DNA from: Chitinophaga agrisoli
Lineage (GTDB): Bacteria; Bacteroidota; Bacteroidia; Chitinophagales; Chitinophagaceae
Direction of reading: 5' to 3'
Length of the DNA: 64,000 nt
Assembly: GCF_008386695.1 (NCBI RefSeq)
Contig: NZ_VUOC01000001.1
Span: forward strand, 656,347-720,346
Under the pieces are notes generated by a model. That model saw nothing but the letters and a program-made list of their open reading frames with translations. It did not search any database and was not told the DNA's origin. The position numbers were made by a program, and so were the translations under genes. Of this stretch, positions 18,223 through 27,363 are shown one piece after another. Within the stretch, counting starts at the first letter, position 1. Every line of letters begins with the position of its first letter.

Positions 18223-20400
18223 TTATGGCTGGTTCAGGTTCATAAAATATTGTTGTGACAGGCTTATGCCTGTGGTAAGGTTTCCGGCAAAGGGCAACCT
18301 GGCTGGAGCTGGCAACAGGCTATATATGGACTGTGCTGCCAGGGTAATGGCAGCGGCATCTGCCGGTTGGCGCTGTTCCAATGCGGTGATCAGCTGCCGC
18401 ATGGCCTGCAGGGCAGCCAGGTAACGGGCCGGGTTAGCGGTGGCCTGGCGGCTCATTTGCTGTGCGGCCTGTTGTAAAATTTTTAGGCCGGATGGACCGG
18501 GAATGGCGTTTGGATCTGATGCAAGGTTTGGACTGGATGCGCCACCGCCAGTTTTCAGGGTTTCCAGTACGGCCAGGGCATAGGCCAGCTGGTCTGTGGC
18601 GGCACTACCTTGCTCATAGCCGCGCTGCGTAACGGGTGTGATGATCCTGTCCAATTCGCCCGTCAGGCGTTTCTCTGGTTTCAGTGGTGGTGTTTTTACA
18701 CTGGTTTTGGCCACATAGGCCCTTGATTTTTGCTGCAGGTCTTTTAACAGGCGCAATGCTTTATACTCATAAGGCAGGGCCTCCTGCGGTTTAAAAGTGC
18801 GCAGGCGGAGCTCTGCATTCCACATTTCTGTAAGCGTGGCTTTTAGCTGGCTTTTTGTTTCCGGATCGAAGAAAGTGGCGTCTTCTGCAATGTCGTGTTT
18901 GTGAGAGAACTGGTCGATGATCTTTTCTGCGTTGTTGAAGTCCTTTGCATCATTGCTTTGATGATCATGATCTTCGTCGCTCACGCGCTCATCGCCGATA
19001 TTGGTTTCCGTTTCTTCACCCAGGAACTTGCCGTAGCGCAGGCGCAGCAAGCGCTGATCTATACCCAGGTCATTGCTACGACTCTTGAATAGTTTTTCGC
19101 TGAGGGTATCCTTATCGCGTATCAGCTGTTCTGTTTCGATGATGATCTGGCGCTGACTGCGGAAGTATTCCGGTTTCAGGTTCAGGCTGTTGGCCATACC
19201 CTCAATATTCATTAATTGGGCGGTGTCTGGTAACACTACCATGTATACCCCGCTGCGGGCGGTTTGCCGGTGATTATCGGTAGCCTGGATATAGAAATAG
19301 AGCTCTCCGCCTGGTTCCATACCCAGGGCGGCCAGGTTAAGGGACTTTTCCAGGGCGTATTGGGTACGGGCGCCGCCAAAGGATGCGTCAAAAGCAATGG
19401 GCTGTTCTTTGAACTTTACGGCTTCTCCGCTGCCGCTGGCCACGGTAGCTTGAATGGTGGCGCCGGTAATACCGTAGTCGTCTGTTACGTTCAGTTTCAG
19501 CGCCACGCGTTGCGGTTCGCCATAGTCGATAGTGGTATACGGTTTGGGCGTTTGAATGGTGATAACAGGCGGCTGATCTTTGATGATGGAGATCTTATAC
19601 AGATCAGACAATTTGCCGCCTAGCTGTAACTGGTAAAAACCGTTGCGGGCGATGGTGGTGCGACCCTCCCATAGGGTAGCTGTTTTATCTGTTGGCTGTA
19701 AGGGCAGGCGCAGGGAATCATTAAATACCAGTGACAGGGAGGCGGCGGCCTGGTTAGTATGGAGCTGCCAAAACACGGTAGCGCCTTCTTCTACTTCCAG
19801 CCCCAGCTGTTGCTGCTGCCGTTTGCTTTTGCCGGTATAGGCAGGCGGTTGAATGGTGATGGTGACGGCGGCTATCTCCGGCGGGCGCGTTTCATTTATG
19901 GCCGCTGTTTTGGCGGGCCGGCCGCTTTTTAAGGTATGGGGGGCTGGTAAAGGCCCCCAGCGGAAGGCCGCAGCAGCTAACATGATACCGGCGATAAAAG
20001 CCCAGATGGATAACCGCAGCTGTGTTCTTAACGGCGGCTGGGGGTGGATGCCGGTGAGTGCCTGCCTTATCTTGGCTGCCTGTAGCTGCTCCAGTAAAGC
20101 CAGGTTATCCTGCGGTTGCAGCAGCAAGCCGGCGCTCTCCTCCAGTTCCGGGTAGGTGACGTTGAAATAGCGGATCACATCATTTTCCGTAACACGCCAG
20201 GACCGGGCGGGCAGCAGCAGTCCCAGTAAAGCGGCCACCGTAACCGGCAGCGCCCACCAGGGGGAACCATGCACCATGTAAATGATACCGCTTACAACAG
20301 CAGCTATGGTCAGCGCCAGGAGTATGCGGCTTATCAGCCTGTATAACTGCCAGCGTTGCCCAAAGGCATGGATCATATGGATGGGTGTTTGCTCAGCCAT
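18223..20400 (-). CDS. DUF4175-like large membrane protein
   Basis: A 725-residue membrane protein resembling DUF4175 family members found beside BatA/MoxR genes. Two membrane helices lie at about residues 20-60 and a third at about 130-150, followed by beta-rich repeats (ITIQPPAYTGKSKRQQQ, VTDDYGITGATIQATV, ATDNHRQTARSG). The C-terminal half is a long alpha-helical, charged region (DKDTLSEKLFKSRSNDLG, DHDHQSNDAKDFNNAEK). Function is unknown, with a likely structural or chaperone role at the envelope. It overlaps the upstream BatA gene by eight bases. Confidence 0.72.
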   Translation of the reverse strand: MAEQTPIHMIHAFGQRWQLYRLISRILLALTIAAVVSGIIYMVHGSPWWALPVTVAALLGLLLPARSWRVTENDVIRYFNVTYPELEESAGLLLQPQDNLALLEQLQAAKIRQALTGIHPQPPLRTQLRLSIWAFIAGIMLAAAAFRWGPLPAPHTLKSGRPAKTAAINETRPPEIAAVTITIQPPAYTGKSKRQQQQLGLEVEEGATVFWQLHTNQAAASLSLVFNDSLRLPLQPTDKTATLWEGRTTIARNGFYQLQLGGKLSDLYKISIIKDQPPVITIQTPKPYTTIDYGEPQRVALKLNVTDDYGITGATIQATVASGSGEAVKFKEQPIAFDASFGGARTQYALEKSLNLAALGMEPGGELYFYIQATDNHRQTARSGVYMVVLPDTAQLMNIEGMANSLNLKPEYFRSQRQIIIETEQLIRDKDTLSEKLFKSRSNDLGIDQRLLRLRYGKFLGEETETNIGDERVSDEDHDHQSNDAKDFNNAEKIIDQFSHKHDIAEDATFFDPETKSQLKATLTEMWNAELRLRTFKPQEALPYEYKALRLLKDLQQKSRAYVAKTSVKTPPLKPEKRLTGELDRIITPVTQRGYEQGSAATDQLAYALAVLETLKTGGGASSPNLASDPNAIPGPSGLKILQQAAQQMSRQATANPARYLAALQAMRQLITALEQRQPADAAAITLAAQSIYSLLPAPARLPFAGNLTTGISLSQQYFMNLNQP

Positions 20401-21808
20401 GTGTTCCTGTTTTTTGGTTATACCATACCAGGATCCGTTCCGCGAGGAAGAGGGCCATCAGCCCTAACCAGCAAAAAATAGTAAGATCGCGGTTGACGGC
20501 AGCTGCGCTTTTCTGTACGGTCCTTTCCATGTGCCCATCTGGCTGCAGCTGCGCGGCTGCTATGATACGTTTATCCTGTACAAAGGTATCCCTTGTGGGG
20601 TATAATAACTGCAGGAGCAGGCCGGGAAAACTGGCGCTCCAGGGCAGCCCATTCCAGGCGGGGTCTAAGCGGCCGGCGAAATGATATACGGTAGCACTCC
20701 CCTGCTGTTGGCGGTATAACAGTGGCTGCCCCCAGCCATCCCGCCAGAGGGGTGTTATGGCAGCAGTATCTGCTATCTGTAGTTGCGGGCGTTTATAGAG
20801 CGCCAGGGGCGTAAATGCACCGGTAATGATATGGGAGGGCGCAGTGGTTAGTTTGCCGTTTTCATATTGCCAGATAAAGCGGGCATTTATATGATCCGGT
20901 AACAGGCGGGTAGAGAGCCAGTACAGCCAGTCTGTTTCCGGTGGTAATGATGATTGCTGGTTAATAGCCCTCACCTGCATGCGGCGTTGCGTGTACTGCT
21001 GTATAGCGTCTATGGCCGCTTTCAGGTAACGGGCATCCTGCGCGTATGTATCTGCAAAAATGGTGATCCGTAAGGTAGCCGTATCAGCAGGTGGCGCGGT
21101 GGCTATTGGAGGCTCTTCGAAGGTATAGGCGGTACCTGCGGGATGGCTGGTCACCTGTTTTACACGTATTTTACCGGACGCGGTGGTATAAGCGTCTGCC
21201 TGCCAGGTAGCTACAGAATCTGCCGGGGTATAGGCATACCAATGTACGCCGGTATCTATTACCGGGCGGGCGCCGGTAAAGCGGTGCAGGTAATTGGTGG
21301 TGAACAGAAAAACGGGGTAATTGCCGTTACGCTGCTGTTGCAGGGCGGATAATAAGGCCCAGTAAGACAGGGTGCTGTCTGCAGCGTCATTGGCGGTAGC
21401 CTGTAAAGCGGTAGAGAGGCTCACCTTTTCAAAGCCAGGCTGGAAATAATGCAAGGTATAACCTGCCTGTAATAAGGAATCTATCTGCGCCTGGAACTGC
21501 TGGTATGTTTCCGCCGCCCGGTCCTTTTCCAGCAGCACCCAACCCTTTTCCCTGTTGGCGGGGCGCTGCCGCCATACCGGCTTTGCCAGCAAGAAAGCCA
21601 ATAGTACAATCAATAAACAGCGCAGCAATAACAGCAACAGCTCTGTAAGCTGCAGGCGGCGGGACTGTTGTTTGCCTTCTTCTTTTAGTAAAGCAATACT
21701 GCCTACCTGCAACACCTTACCCAGGCGGATGTTCCATAAATGGATCAGCACCGGAATAAGGATGCCGGCCATTGCATAAAGCCATATGGGTTGTAGTAGC
21801 TGCAACAA
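20393..21808 (-). CDS. BatA domain-containing membrane protein
   Basis: A 471-residue protein with an N-terminal BatA domain: MLQLLQPIWLYAMAGILIPV is a membrane helix, then IHLWNIRLGKVLQVGSIALL and a second helix LLLLLLRCLLIVLLAFLLA at about residues 58-76. A further helix is at the C-terminus (IFCWLGLMALFLAERILVWY). No MIDAS motif is evident. Proteins of this kind sit beside MoxR ATPases and are thought to take part in envelope assembly or stress tolerance. Its start lies three bases after the DUF58 gene stop. Confidence 0.85.
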   Translation of the reverse strand: MLQLLQPIWLYAMAGILIPVLIHLWNIRLGKVLQVGSIALLKEEGKQQSRRLQLTELLLLLLRCLLIVLLAFLLAKPVWRQRPANREKGWVLLEKDRAAETYQQFQAQIDSLLQAGYTLHYFQPGFEKVSLSTALQATANDAADSTLSYWALLSALQQQRNGNYPVFLFTTNYLHRFTGARPVIDTGVHWYAYTPADSVATWQADAYTTASGKIRVKQVTSHPAGTAYTFEEPPIATAPPADTATLRITIFADTYAQDARYLKAAIDAIQQYTQRRMQVRAINQQSSLPPETDWLYWLSTRLLPDHINARFIWQYENGKLTTAPSHIITGAFTPLALYKRPQLQIADTAAITPLWRDGWGQPLLYRQQQGSATVYHFAGRLDPAWNGLPWSASFPGLLLQLLYPTRDTFVQDKRIIAAAQLQPDGHMERTVQKSAAAVNRDLTIFCWLGLMALFLAERILVWYNQKTGTHG

Positions 21809-21811
21809 AAT

Positions 21812-22711
21812 TTAGATCAATGATTTTTGCCGTTGGTTCAGGAAATCCCTTAATGCTTTATCGAGGGGCTGGTCCATTTCGACCAGGCGGTAAAAGATGT
21901 TTTGCTCCAGCAGCTGCATACGGGTAGCCGCCAGGTATGCCTGCAGTTTGGCGGTATATGCTTTTTTCATCTGTGCGTTGTTAAGCGGTGTGGTCTCGCC
22001 GGTTTCCAGGTCCTGCAGGGTGGTATAACCGGAGAAATTCATTTCCAGCTCATTCCTGCCCATGAGATGAAAAACGATGATCTCATGTTGCAAGGCGGCC
22101 AGGGAATTAAGGAGGGTCGTGATCTCCTGCCGCTGCTGGTACATATCCGTTATAAAGATGAGCAGCTCCTTACGGCGCTCGCCGGTGAACAGCTGTTTAT
22201 AATGCACTTCATTAGTGAACTGTCCGGCGGGTTGTATGTTCTCCAGCTGGTAAAAGATGCGCGACAGGTGCTGCGGGTCTTTACGGGAAGGGAGAGAAAA
22301 CAGCTGCCCGTCCTGGAATACATACAGGCCGGTGGCATCGCCCTGCATAAAGGAGAGGTAGGCCAATGCGGCTGCCAGGTAGCGGGCATAATCCATTTTA
22401 GAGAGGCCGCTATCCTGGTGATTCATGGAGTTGCTGGCATCTATAAGGAAACGCACGGAAATGCTGGTTTCCATCTCCGACTCCCGGATATAATAGCGGT
22501 CAGAGCGGGCGTACATTTTCCAATCCAGCCAGCGCAGATCATCCCCGGGCTGGTAGCTGCGGTACTGGCTAAACTCCAGCCCTGTGCCTTTTACCTGGCT
22601 GCGGTTAAGTCCGGCCATAAATCCATCAATAACGGTGCGGGCCACTAAAGACAGGTCTTTGATGGCCGTTAATACTTTTGGATCTAATAGCGGACGGCTG
22701 CTCATGGGCAT
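21812..22711 (-). CDS. DUF58 domain protein (vWA-like)
   Basis: A 299-residue protein of the DUF58 family. The signature GLEFSQYRSYQPGDDLRWLDW is at about residues 44-64, followed by a von Willebrand A-like domain with MIDAS motif DASNSM near residue 90. DUF58 proteins are the partner of MoxR AAA+ ATPases and are thought to bind metal-dependent substrates. The gene follows moxR after 27 bases and is part of one operon. Confidence 0.92.
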   Translation of the reverse strand: MPMSSRPLLDPKVLTAIKDLSLVARTVIDGFMAGLNRSQVKGTGLEFSQYRSYQPGDDLRWLDWKMYARSDRYYIRESEMETSISVRFLIDASNSMNHQDSGLSKMDYARYLAAALAYLSFMQGDATGLYVFQDGQLFSLPSRKDPQHLSRIFYQLENIQPAGQFTNEVHYKQLFTGERRKELLIFITDMYQQRQEITTLLNSLAALQHEIIVFHLMGRNELEMNFSGYTTLQDLETGETTPLNNAQMKKAYTAKLQAYLAATRMQLLEQNIFYRLVEMDQPLDKALRDFLNQRQKSLI

Positions 22712-22738
22712 AATATAAAACGGTGAAAACCGGATGCT

Positions 22739-23740
22739 TTACGACAGGACGTTTGTACGGGTGATAGCTTTTAACAATTCTTCCGTTACCTGGTCTGATG
22801 TGATATGTTCTGCCTCTGCTTTAAAATTCATCAGTACACGATGCCGGAGTACAGGATAGGCCATCGCCTGCAGGTCTTCCATCAGCACGGCATACCGTCC
22901 CTTGAAAAGAGCCCTGGCCTTGGCGGTTAAGATCAGGGCCTGTCCTGCACGGGGACCGGCGCCCCAGCGTACCCATTCCTTTATATAGGGCACGGTGCTG
23001 GTATCTGGCCGGGTGGCACGTACGAGCGTGGCTACATACTGCACCAGGTCGTCATTTATGCTTACCTGCCTTACCAGCTGCTGCAGCTGTTGTATTTCCG
23101 CAGCGCCCAGTACAGGCGTTACCGTTACCTGTTTATTACCGGTAGTGCTGCTTAAGATAGCGGTTTCTTCCTGCGCGGTAGGATAACCTATCTTTATATA
23201 TAACAAGAAGCGGTCCAGCTGCGCTTCCGGCAGCGGATAGGTGCCTGCCTGTTCAATAGGGTTCTGGGTGGCCAGTATAAAAAAGGGACGATCCAGCGCG
23301 TAAGTTTGCCCGCCATAGGTGACCTCGAACTCCTGCATAGCTTCCAGCAGGGCGGATTGGGTCTTGGGCGGCGTTCGGTTTATCTCATCTGCCAGTACAA
23401 TATTGGCGAATAATGGCCCCCGGTTAAACTTGAAGAAACGTTTGCCGGTGGCGTGGTCCTCTTCCAGGATCTCTGTACCTATGATATCTGTGGGCATGAG
23501 GTCCGGGGTGAATTGTATACGGCGGAAGCTGAGGTCCAGCGCCTGTGACAAGGTCCTTACCATGAGGGTCTTGGCCAAACCGGGCACTCCTTCCAGCAGG
23601 CAATGCCCACCGGCCAGCAGGGCCACCAGTATTTCTTCTACAATGGCTTCCTGACCAACAATAACTTTTTGTATTTCCTGCTTTAATTGCGCCAGCTTTT
23701 GTTGTAACTGTTGCACGGCATTGGCTGTGATCTCCGACAT
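22739..23740 (-). CDS. MoxR family AAA+ ATPase
   Basis: A 333-residue MoxR-type AAA+ chaperone. Walker A reads EGVPGLAKT, Walker B IVLADEINR with the usual TPPKTQSALLEAMQE, sensor 1 ATQNPIEQAGTYPLPEAQ, and the C-terminal lid contains LILTAKARAL. MoxR proteins insert cofactors or remodel vWA-containing partners, here DUF58 and BatA. The ATG at 23740 (MSEITANAVQQL) is preferred to one 42 bases upstream. It heads the minus-strand cluster and is divergent from the DUF4159 gene. Confidence 0.95.
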   Translation of the reverse strand: MSEITANAVQQLQQKLAQLKQEIQKVIVGQEAIVEEILVALLAGGHCLLEGVPGLAKTLMVRTLSQALDLSFRRIQFTPDLMPTDIIGTEILEEDHATGKRFFKFNRGPLFANIVLADEINRTPPKTQSALLEAMQEFEVTYGGQTYALDRPFFILATQNPIEQAGTYPLPEAQLDRFLLYIKIGYPTAQEETAILSSTTGNKQVTVTPVLGAAEIQQLQQLVRQVSINDDLVQYVATLVRATRPDTSTVPYIKEWVRWGAGPRAGQALILTAKARALFKGRYAVLMEDLQAMAYPVLRHRVLMNFKAEAEHITSDQVTEELLKAITRTNVLS

Positions 23741-23926
23741 GGACCTGGTTGATATATAAAAAATCGAAATAACTGCTATCATAAGCAGCTTGCAAGGAAA
23801 TTAGACATAAATACAGGATTTTTAAAGCAAACGCCGGTTTTTTATATGTACGGTTAATATAAGTTGGGGATTGCTGCATATATTGGGGACGCCCTGTTGC
23901 AGCCGGCAGGCCAGGCTAAAGATCAA

Positions 23927-24553
23927 ATGATGGTGCGTGCTACATTTACATTTACCCGTTTACGTTACCGTTCCGGCGATTGGGACACGGACCAGCGTAT
24001 GCCTGCCAACCTGCTGAACTCCCTGATAGAGTATACTACCATCCCGGTGCAGCCACAGGAAAAAGTAATTGACCTTAGCAGCGCCGAGCTTTTTAATGCT
24101 GCTTTCTGTTACCTGAGCGGTCATAAGCTGGTGCAGTTTGACGCCCAGGAAGCCGCGAACTTTAAAAAGTATGTGCAGAACGGCGGCTTTGTATTTGTAG
24201 ACGATTGCAATCATGATATTGACGGGCTGTTTGCCAAATCTTTTGAGGCGCAGATGAGCAGCCTGTTTGGCCCGGATGCACTGCGGAAGATCCCCAATAC
24301 GCATGAGATCTACCATTCGTTCTTCCAGTTTGAGAAGGGACCGCCTACTACCTCTTTTGAGCTGAATGGCTGGGGCGATGACCTGGTGCATGATTACCTG
24401 AAAGCCATTGAGATCAACGGGCGTATTGCGGTGCTGTATAGTAATAAAGACTATGGCTGTGAGTGGGATTACGATTTCCGCAACAAACGTTTTATGGCAG
24501 AAGATAATACCAAATTTGGGGTGAACATTGTGCTGTATGCCATGGGGGCCTGA
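23927..24553 (+). CDS. DUF4159 domain-containing protein
   Basis: A 208-residue protein matching DUF4159: TFTRLRYRSGDWDTDQ at the start, then NGGFVFVDDCNHD near residue 90, and the C-terminal GCEWDYDFRNKRFMAEDNTKFGVNIV segment (split, about residues 178-203). The fold is thought to be glutamine-amidotransferase-like, without known activity. DUF4159 genes commonly accompany MoxR/DUF58 clusters. ATG codons at 23927 and 23930 are both possible; an upstream TTG at 23864 would add 21 poorly conserved residues. It is transcribed divergently from moxR. Confidence 0.85.
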   Translation: MMVRATFTFTRLRYRSGDWDTDQRMPANLLNSLIEYTTIPVQPQEKVIDLSSAELFNAAFCYLSGHKLVQFDAQEAANFKKYVQNGGFVFVDDCNHDIDGLFAKSFEAQMSSLFGPDALRKIPNTHEIYHSFFQFEKGPPTTSFELNGWGDDLVHDYLKAIEINGRIAVLYSNKDYGCEWDYDFRNKRFMAEDNTKFGVNIVLYAMGA

Positions 24554-24568
24554 GGTACATTCCCCATT

Positions 24569-24622
24569 AAAAAAGCCTTGCCGGATGTGGGGGTAAAACA
24601 CCCTTAATCCGGCAAGGCTTTT
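24569..24622. terminator. Bidirectional terminator, DUF4159 / GH2
   Basis: Stem AAAAGCCTTGCCGGAT paired with ATCCGGCAAGGCTTTT around an 18-20 base loop, flanked by A- and T-runs. It lies between two convergent genes. Confidence 0.8.
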
Positions 24623-24633
24623 ATTATTGCGCT

Positions 24634-27264
24634 TTATTTTATTGCATAATATCCTTCCTTCACATTCCAGCCATACAGCTCTATGCCGGTGGTCTCATTA
24701 CCGGCAGTGTAACTGATGGTAATGGTTTTCTGCTCGCCCGGCATTACGGAAATATAGTTGTCGCTATAGAAAGCCGGCAGGATCCTTTTCTTTGTTTGCA
24801 TATCCACCAATGCCACGCGGTTAAAGAAGGCCACGGGGCCATTGGCCGGGTTGCTGATGGTAACTGCTACGCTGTCTTTGGTAATACGTTTTGCTGTTAC
24901 CTGCGCCGCTGCCTGGGCCATTTCCTGCAGACCGGAATAGTTGCCTTTTTCATCCGGCAGCCAGTAGAAGTTTTCGCTTACCGGTTGCTGATGTACGTCC
25001 AGCAGGCGTAAGCGCAGGAAAATACCTTTGTCTTTACGCAGCTTATCCAGGCCTCTTTTTACTGACAGGTACCTTTTGGTGATGGTGGGCCCGATATCTG
25101 CAAACACCTGGGTCAACGTATCCACGCTGCCCTTCATATCATAGGCAAAGATCTGCAGCATCAGGTCGCGGCGGGGCGTAAAGGTGTTATTTGCCACCTG
25201 TACCATACCATCAATAGGGTTGTACATGATATGCAAAGGCTCGCTGCCGTTATGCAATCCGTACAGGCAGGCATTGGGATCCAGGTAGTAATCATACATC
25301 TGGCCGCGCATGGCAGTCCAGGGGTTCTGGGTTTTCCAGATGATCACGCCGGTGTACCAATCCCACATATGGGCGCTGAAACCTTCCATTAAGCCGCGGT
25401 ACTGGTCATAGTTCACCAACTGGGCTTTGTTGGCAAAATCCTTTGCGTCTTTGGCCTTACCATAAGGGTCAATGAATCCATCATACCCGATGTATTTATG
25501 ATAATACCATACGGAATCCACTTTATTGCCGGGATATTCCGGCGCTACCATATTCTCTTTAGGAATAAATCTTTCGAGGGAGGCATAATCGCCAACGCCT
25601 ACGGAGCCGATCTCTGAGTTGAAAGGGAAAGTGCGGTGCTCCCAGAAAGTGGCCAGCGGCTGTACGCCGTAGGGGCCGTCGCCATTACCACCCAGGGTGT
25701 TATGGGACATGCTGTCTGAGTTAGAGTAGTCGAAGAAATAACGCGTACCATCCAGCAGCGGCAATATAGAATCCTTTACAGCGGTAAGGATATCTTCCGG
25801 CGGGGTGATCTCATTGCCACCGCACCAGAGCGCCAGGGAGGGATAATTGCGGATCATCTTTATCTGGTCTGTCAGAGAGGACAGTACCAGGCCGTGATCA
25901 TCCGGGTATTTGCGCCGTGTCCACTGGTCTTCCTTCTTCATAGGATCTACCCAGCGGCCATTACAGTCACCGGAAAACCAGAAGTCCTGGAACACCAGCA
26001 TACCATATTTATCGCAGGCCTCATAAAACTCCGGCCGTTCTGTTAACGCGCCACCCCATATGCGGATGAGGTTCAGGTTCATATCACGATGGTACCTGAT
26101 CTCTGCATCATAGCGCTCTTTGGAAAAGCGCAGCATGGCGTCAGAAATGATCCAGTTACCGCCTTTGATGAATATTTTTTGTCCGTTCACGGCTACTTCG
26201 CGGCTACCGGTGTGGGCGTTCCAGGAAGTCTGGATCTCGCGCACGCCTACTTCCACGGTTTCTTTATCGCTTACCTTACCGGCGGCATTCACAAACTGCA
26301 GCTGCAGGTTATACAGCGCCTGGGGGCCATAACCATTAGGCCACCATAATTTAGGATGCTGCAGGGTGTAATCAGGCAGCTGTACCTGGGTGGTGGCATG
26401 CGGGGCCAGTGTCACTTTTTTAGACACCGTAGTGCCGTTGATGGCGTATTGTACGGCGCCGGTTACACTTTTATCAGACGCGTTCTCCAGCTCCGCGCTT
26501 ACTTGTACGATCGCGGGGGCCTGCGGGCCTTCCGGCAGGCGGATACCCGGCACCTTCGTTACCACATGGGGATGTTTTACATCCACCGCGCCGGTGTGCT
26601 CAATGGTGACTTTATCCCATATACCGGTATTACGGTCGCGGATGGGCTGGATCCAGTCCCAGCCGGCGGTATATTGGTGTGCCACGCTCTTTGCGATGAT
26701 GCCGTCGCCACCCTGGCCGCCGTTAGGATTACCGGCCAGCGGCGCGGGATATATGATCACTGCCAGGCGGTTATGCCCATTCTTTGCCAGCAGGCGGGTA
26801 ATGTTATATGTCTGGCGCAGGAACATGCCATGGTGTGTTGCCGCATTTACTTTTTTACCGTTCAGGTAAATATCGCAGCTGTAGTTCACCCCGCGGAAAT
26901 GCAGCCATACCTGCTGGTCTGCGGCGGCAGGTTGCTCTGTGAAGTCCTTTACAAACCAGTAGGTGTAATAATCGTTGCCGGTGTTGTAGATGTCCGGGAT
27001 CTTTTCATTGTTCATCCCATAAAAAGGATCCGGTACCTGTTTGTTGTTGAGCATCGTAGTAAGCACGGTGCCTGGTACGGTGGCCGGCTGCCAGCCTGTT
27101 AAGGCATGTGCCGGATCGGAAATCGTCTCTCCTTTTTCAGTAACCCGGCTAATATTGGCGCATTGCCAGCCGGTGTTTAATTCATACTGATCCTGGGCCT
27201 TTACGCTGCTCCAACAGCAAAGCAGCAGGCCTATTAAGCTTAGTTGTCCCCTGTTCATTCTCAT
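24634..27264 (-). CDS. Glycoside hydrolase family 2 (beta-mannosidase-like)
   Basis: An 876-residue secreted glycosidase of GH2, closest in appearance to exo-beta-glucosaminidase and endo-beta-mannosidase types. A signal peptide (MNRGQLSLIGLLLCCWSSVKA) precedes the jelly-roll sugar-binding domain (WLHFRGVNYSCDIYLNGKKV), an immunoglobulin-like domain, and a TIM barrel. The acid/base is probably the Glu of WCGGNEI near residue 480 and the nucleophile the Glu in FNSEIGS near 551. Start ATG at 27264 or 27258 is possible. It ends the SusCD operon, but a terminator separates it from susD. Sugar specificity cannot be set from sequence. Confidence 0.88.
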   Translation of the reverse strand: MRMNRGQLSLIGLLLCCWSSVKAQDQYELNTGWQCANISRVTEKGETISDPAHALTGWQPATVPGTVLTTMLNNKQVPDPFYGMNNEKIPDIYNTGNDYYTYWFVKDFTEQPAAADQQVWLHFRGVNYSCDIYLNGKKVNAATHHGMFLRQTYNITRLLAKNGHNRLAVIIYPAPLAGNPNGGQGGDGIIAKSVAHQYTAGWDWIQPIRDRNTGIWDKVTIEHTGAVDVKHPHVVTKVPGIRLPEGPQAPAIVQVSAELENASDKSVTGAVQYAINGTTVSKKVTLAPHATTQVQLPDYTLQHPKLWWPNGYGPQALYNLQLQFVNAAGKVSDKETVEVGVREIQTSWNAHTGSREVAVNGQKIFIKGGNWIISDAMLRFSKERYDAEIRYHRDMNLNLIRIWGGALTERPEFYEACDKYGMLVFQDFWFSGDCNGRWVDPMKKEDQWTRRKYPDDHGLVLSSLTDQIKMIRNYPSLALWCGGNEITPPEDILTAVKDSILPLLDGTRYFFDYSNSDSMSHNTLGGNGDGPYGVQPLATFWEHRTFPFNSEIGSVGVGDYASLERFIPKENMVAPEYPGNKVDSVWYYHKYIGYDGFIDPYGKAKDAKDFANKAQLVNYDQYRGLMEGFSAHMWDWYTGVIIWKTQNPWTAMRGQMYDYYLDPNACLYGLHNGSEPLHIMYNPIDGMVQVANNTFTPRRDLMLQIFAYDMKGSVDTLTQVFADIGPTITKRYLSVKRGLDKLRKDKGIFLRLRLLDVHQQPVSENFYWLPDEKGNYSGLQEMAQAAAQVTAKRITKDSVAVTISNPANGPVAFFNRVALVDMQTKKRILPAFYSDNYISVMPGEQKTITISYTAGNETTGIELYGWNVKEGYYAIK

Positions 27265-27307
27265 AGCAGGGTAAAGATTATAATAAAAATGCAAAAAGGA
27301 AAAAGAA

Positions 27308-27343
27308 AAAGGAGGAACGGGCACAGGCCTGTTCCTCCTTTTG
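27308..27343 (-). terminator. Strong hairpin between susD-like and GH2 genes
   Basis: A stem AAAAGGAGGAACGGGC paired with GCCTGTTCCTCCTTTT (one G-U pair) and a 4-base loop, followed on the minus strand by a U-rich tract. It lies between the SusD stop and the GH2 start, so it probably reduces or separates GH2 expression from SusCD. Confidence 0.75.
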
Positions 27344-27363
27344 TATCATGTAAACGGGGACGC

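Noticed and set aside
21902-22648. 248-codon plus-strand frame over the DUF58 gene
   Set aside because: Antisense shadow of a well-supported conserved gene.
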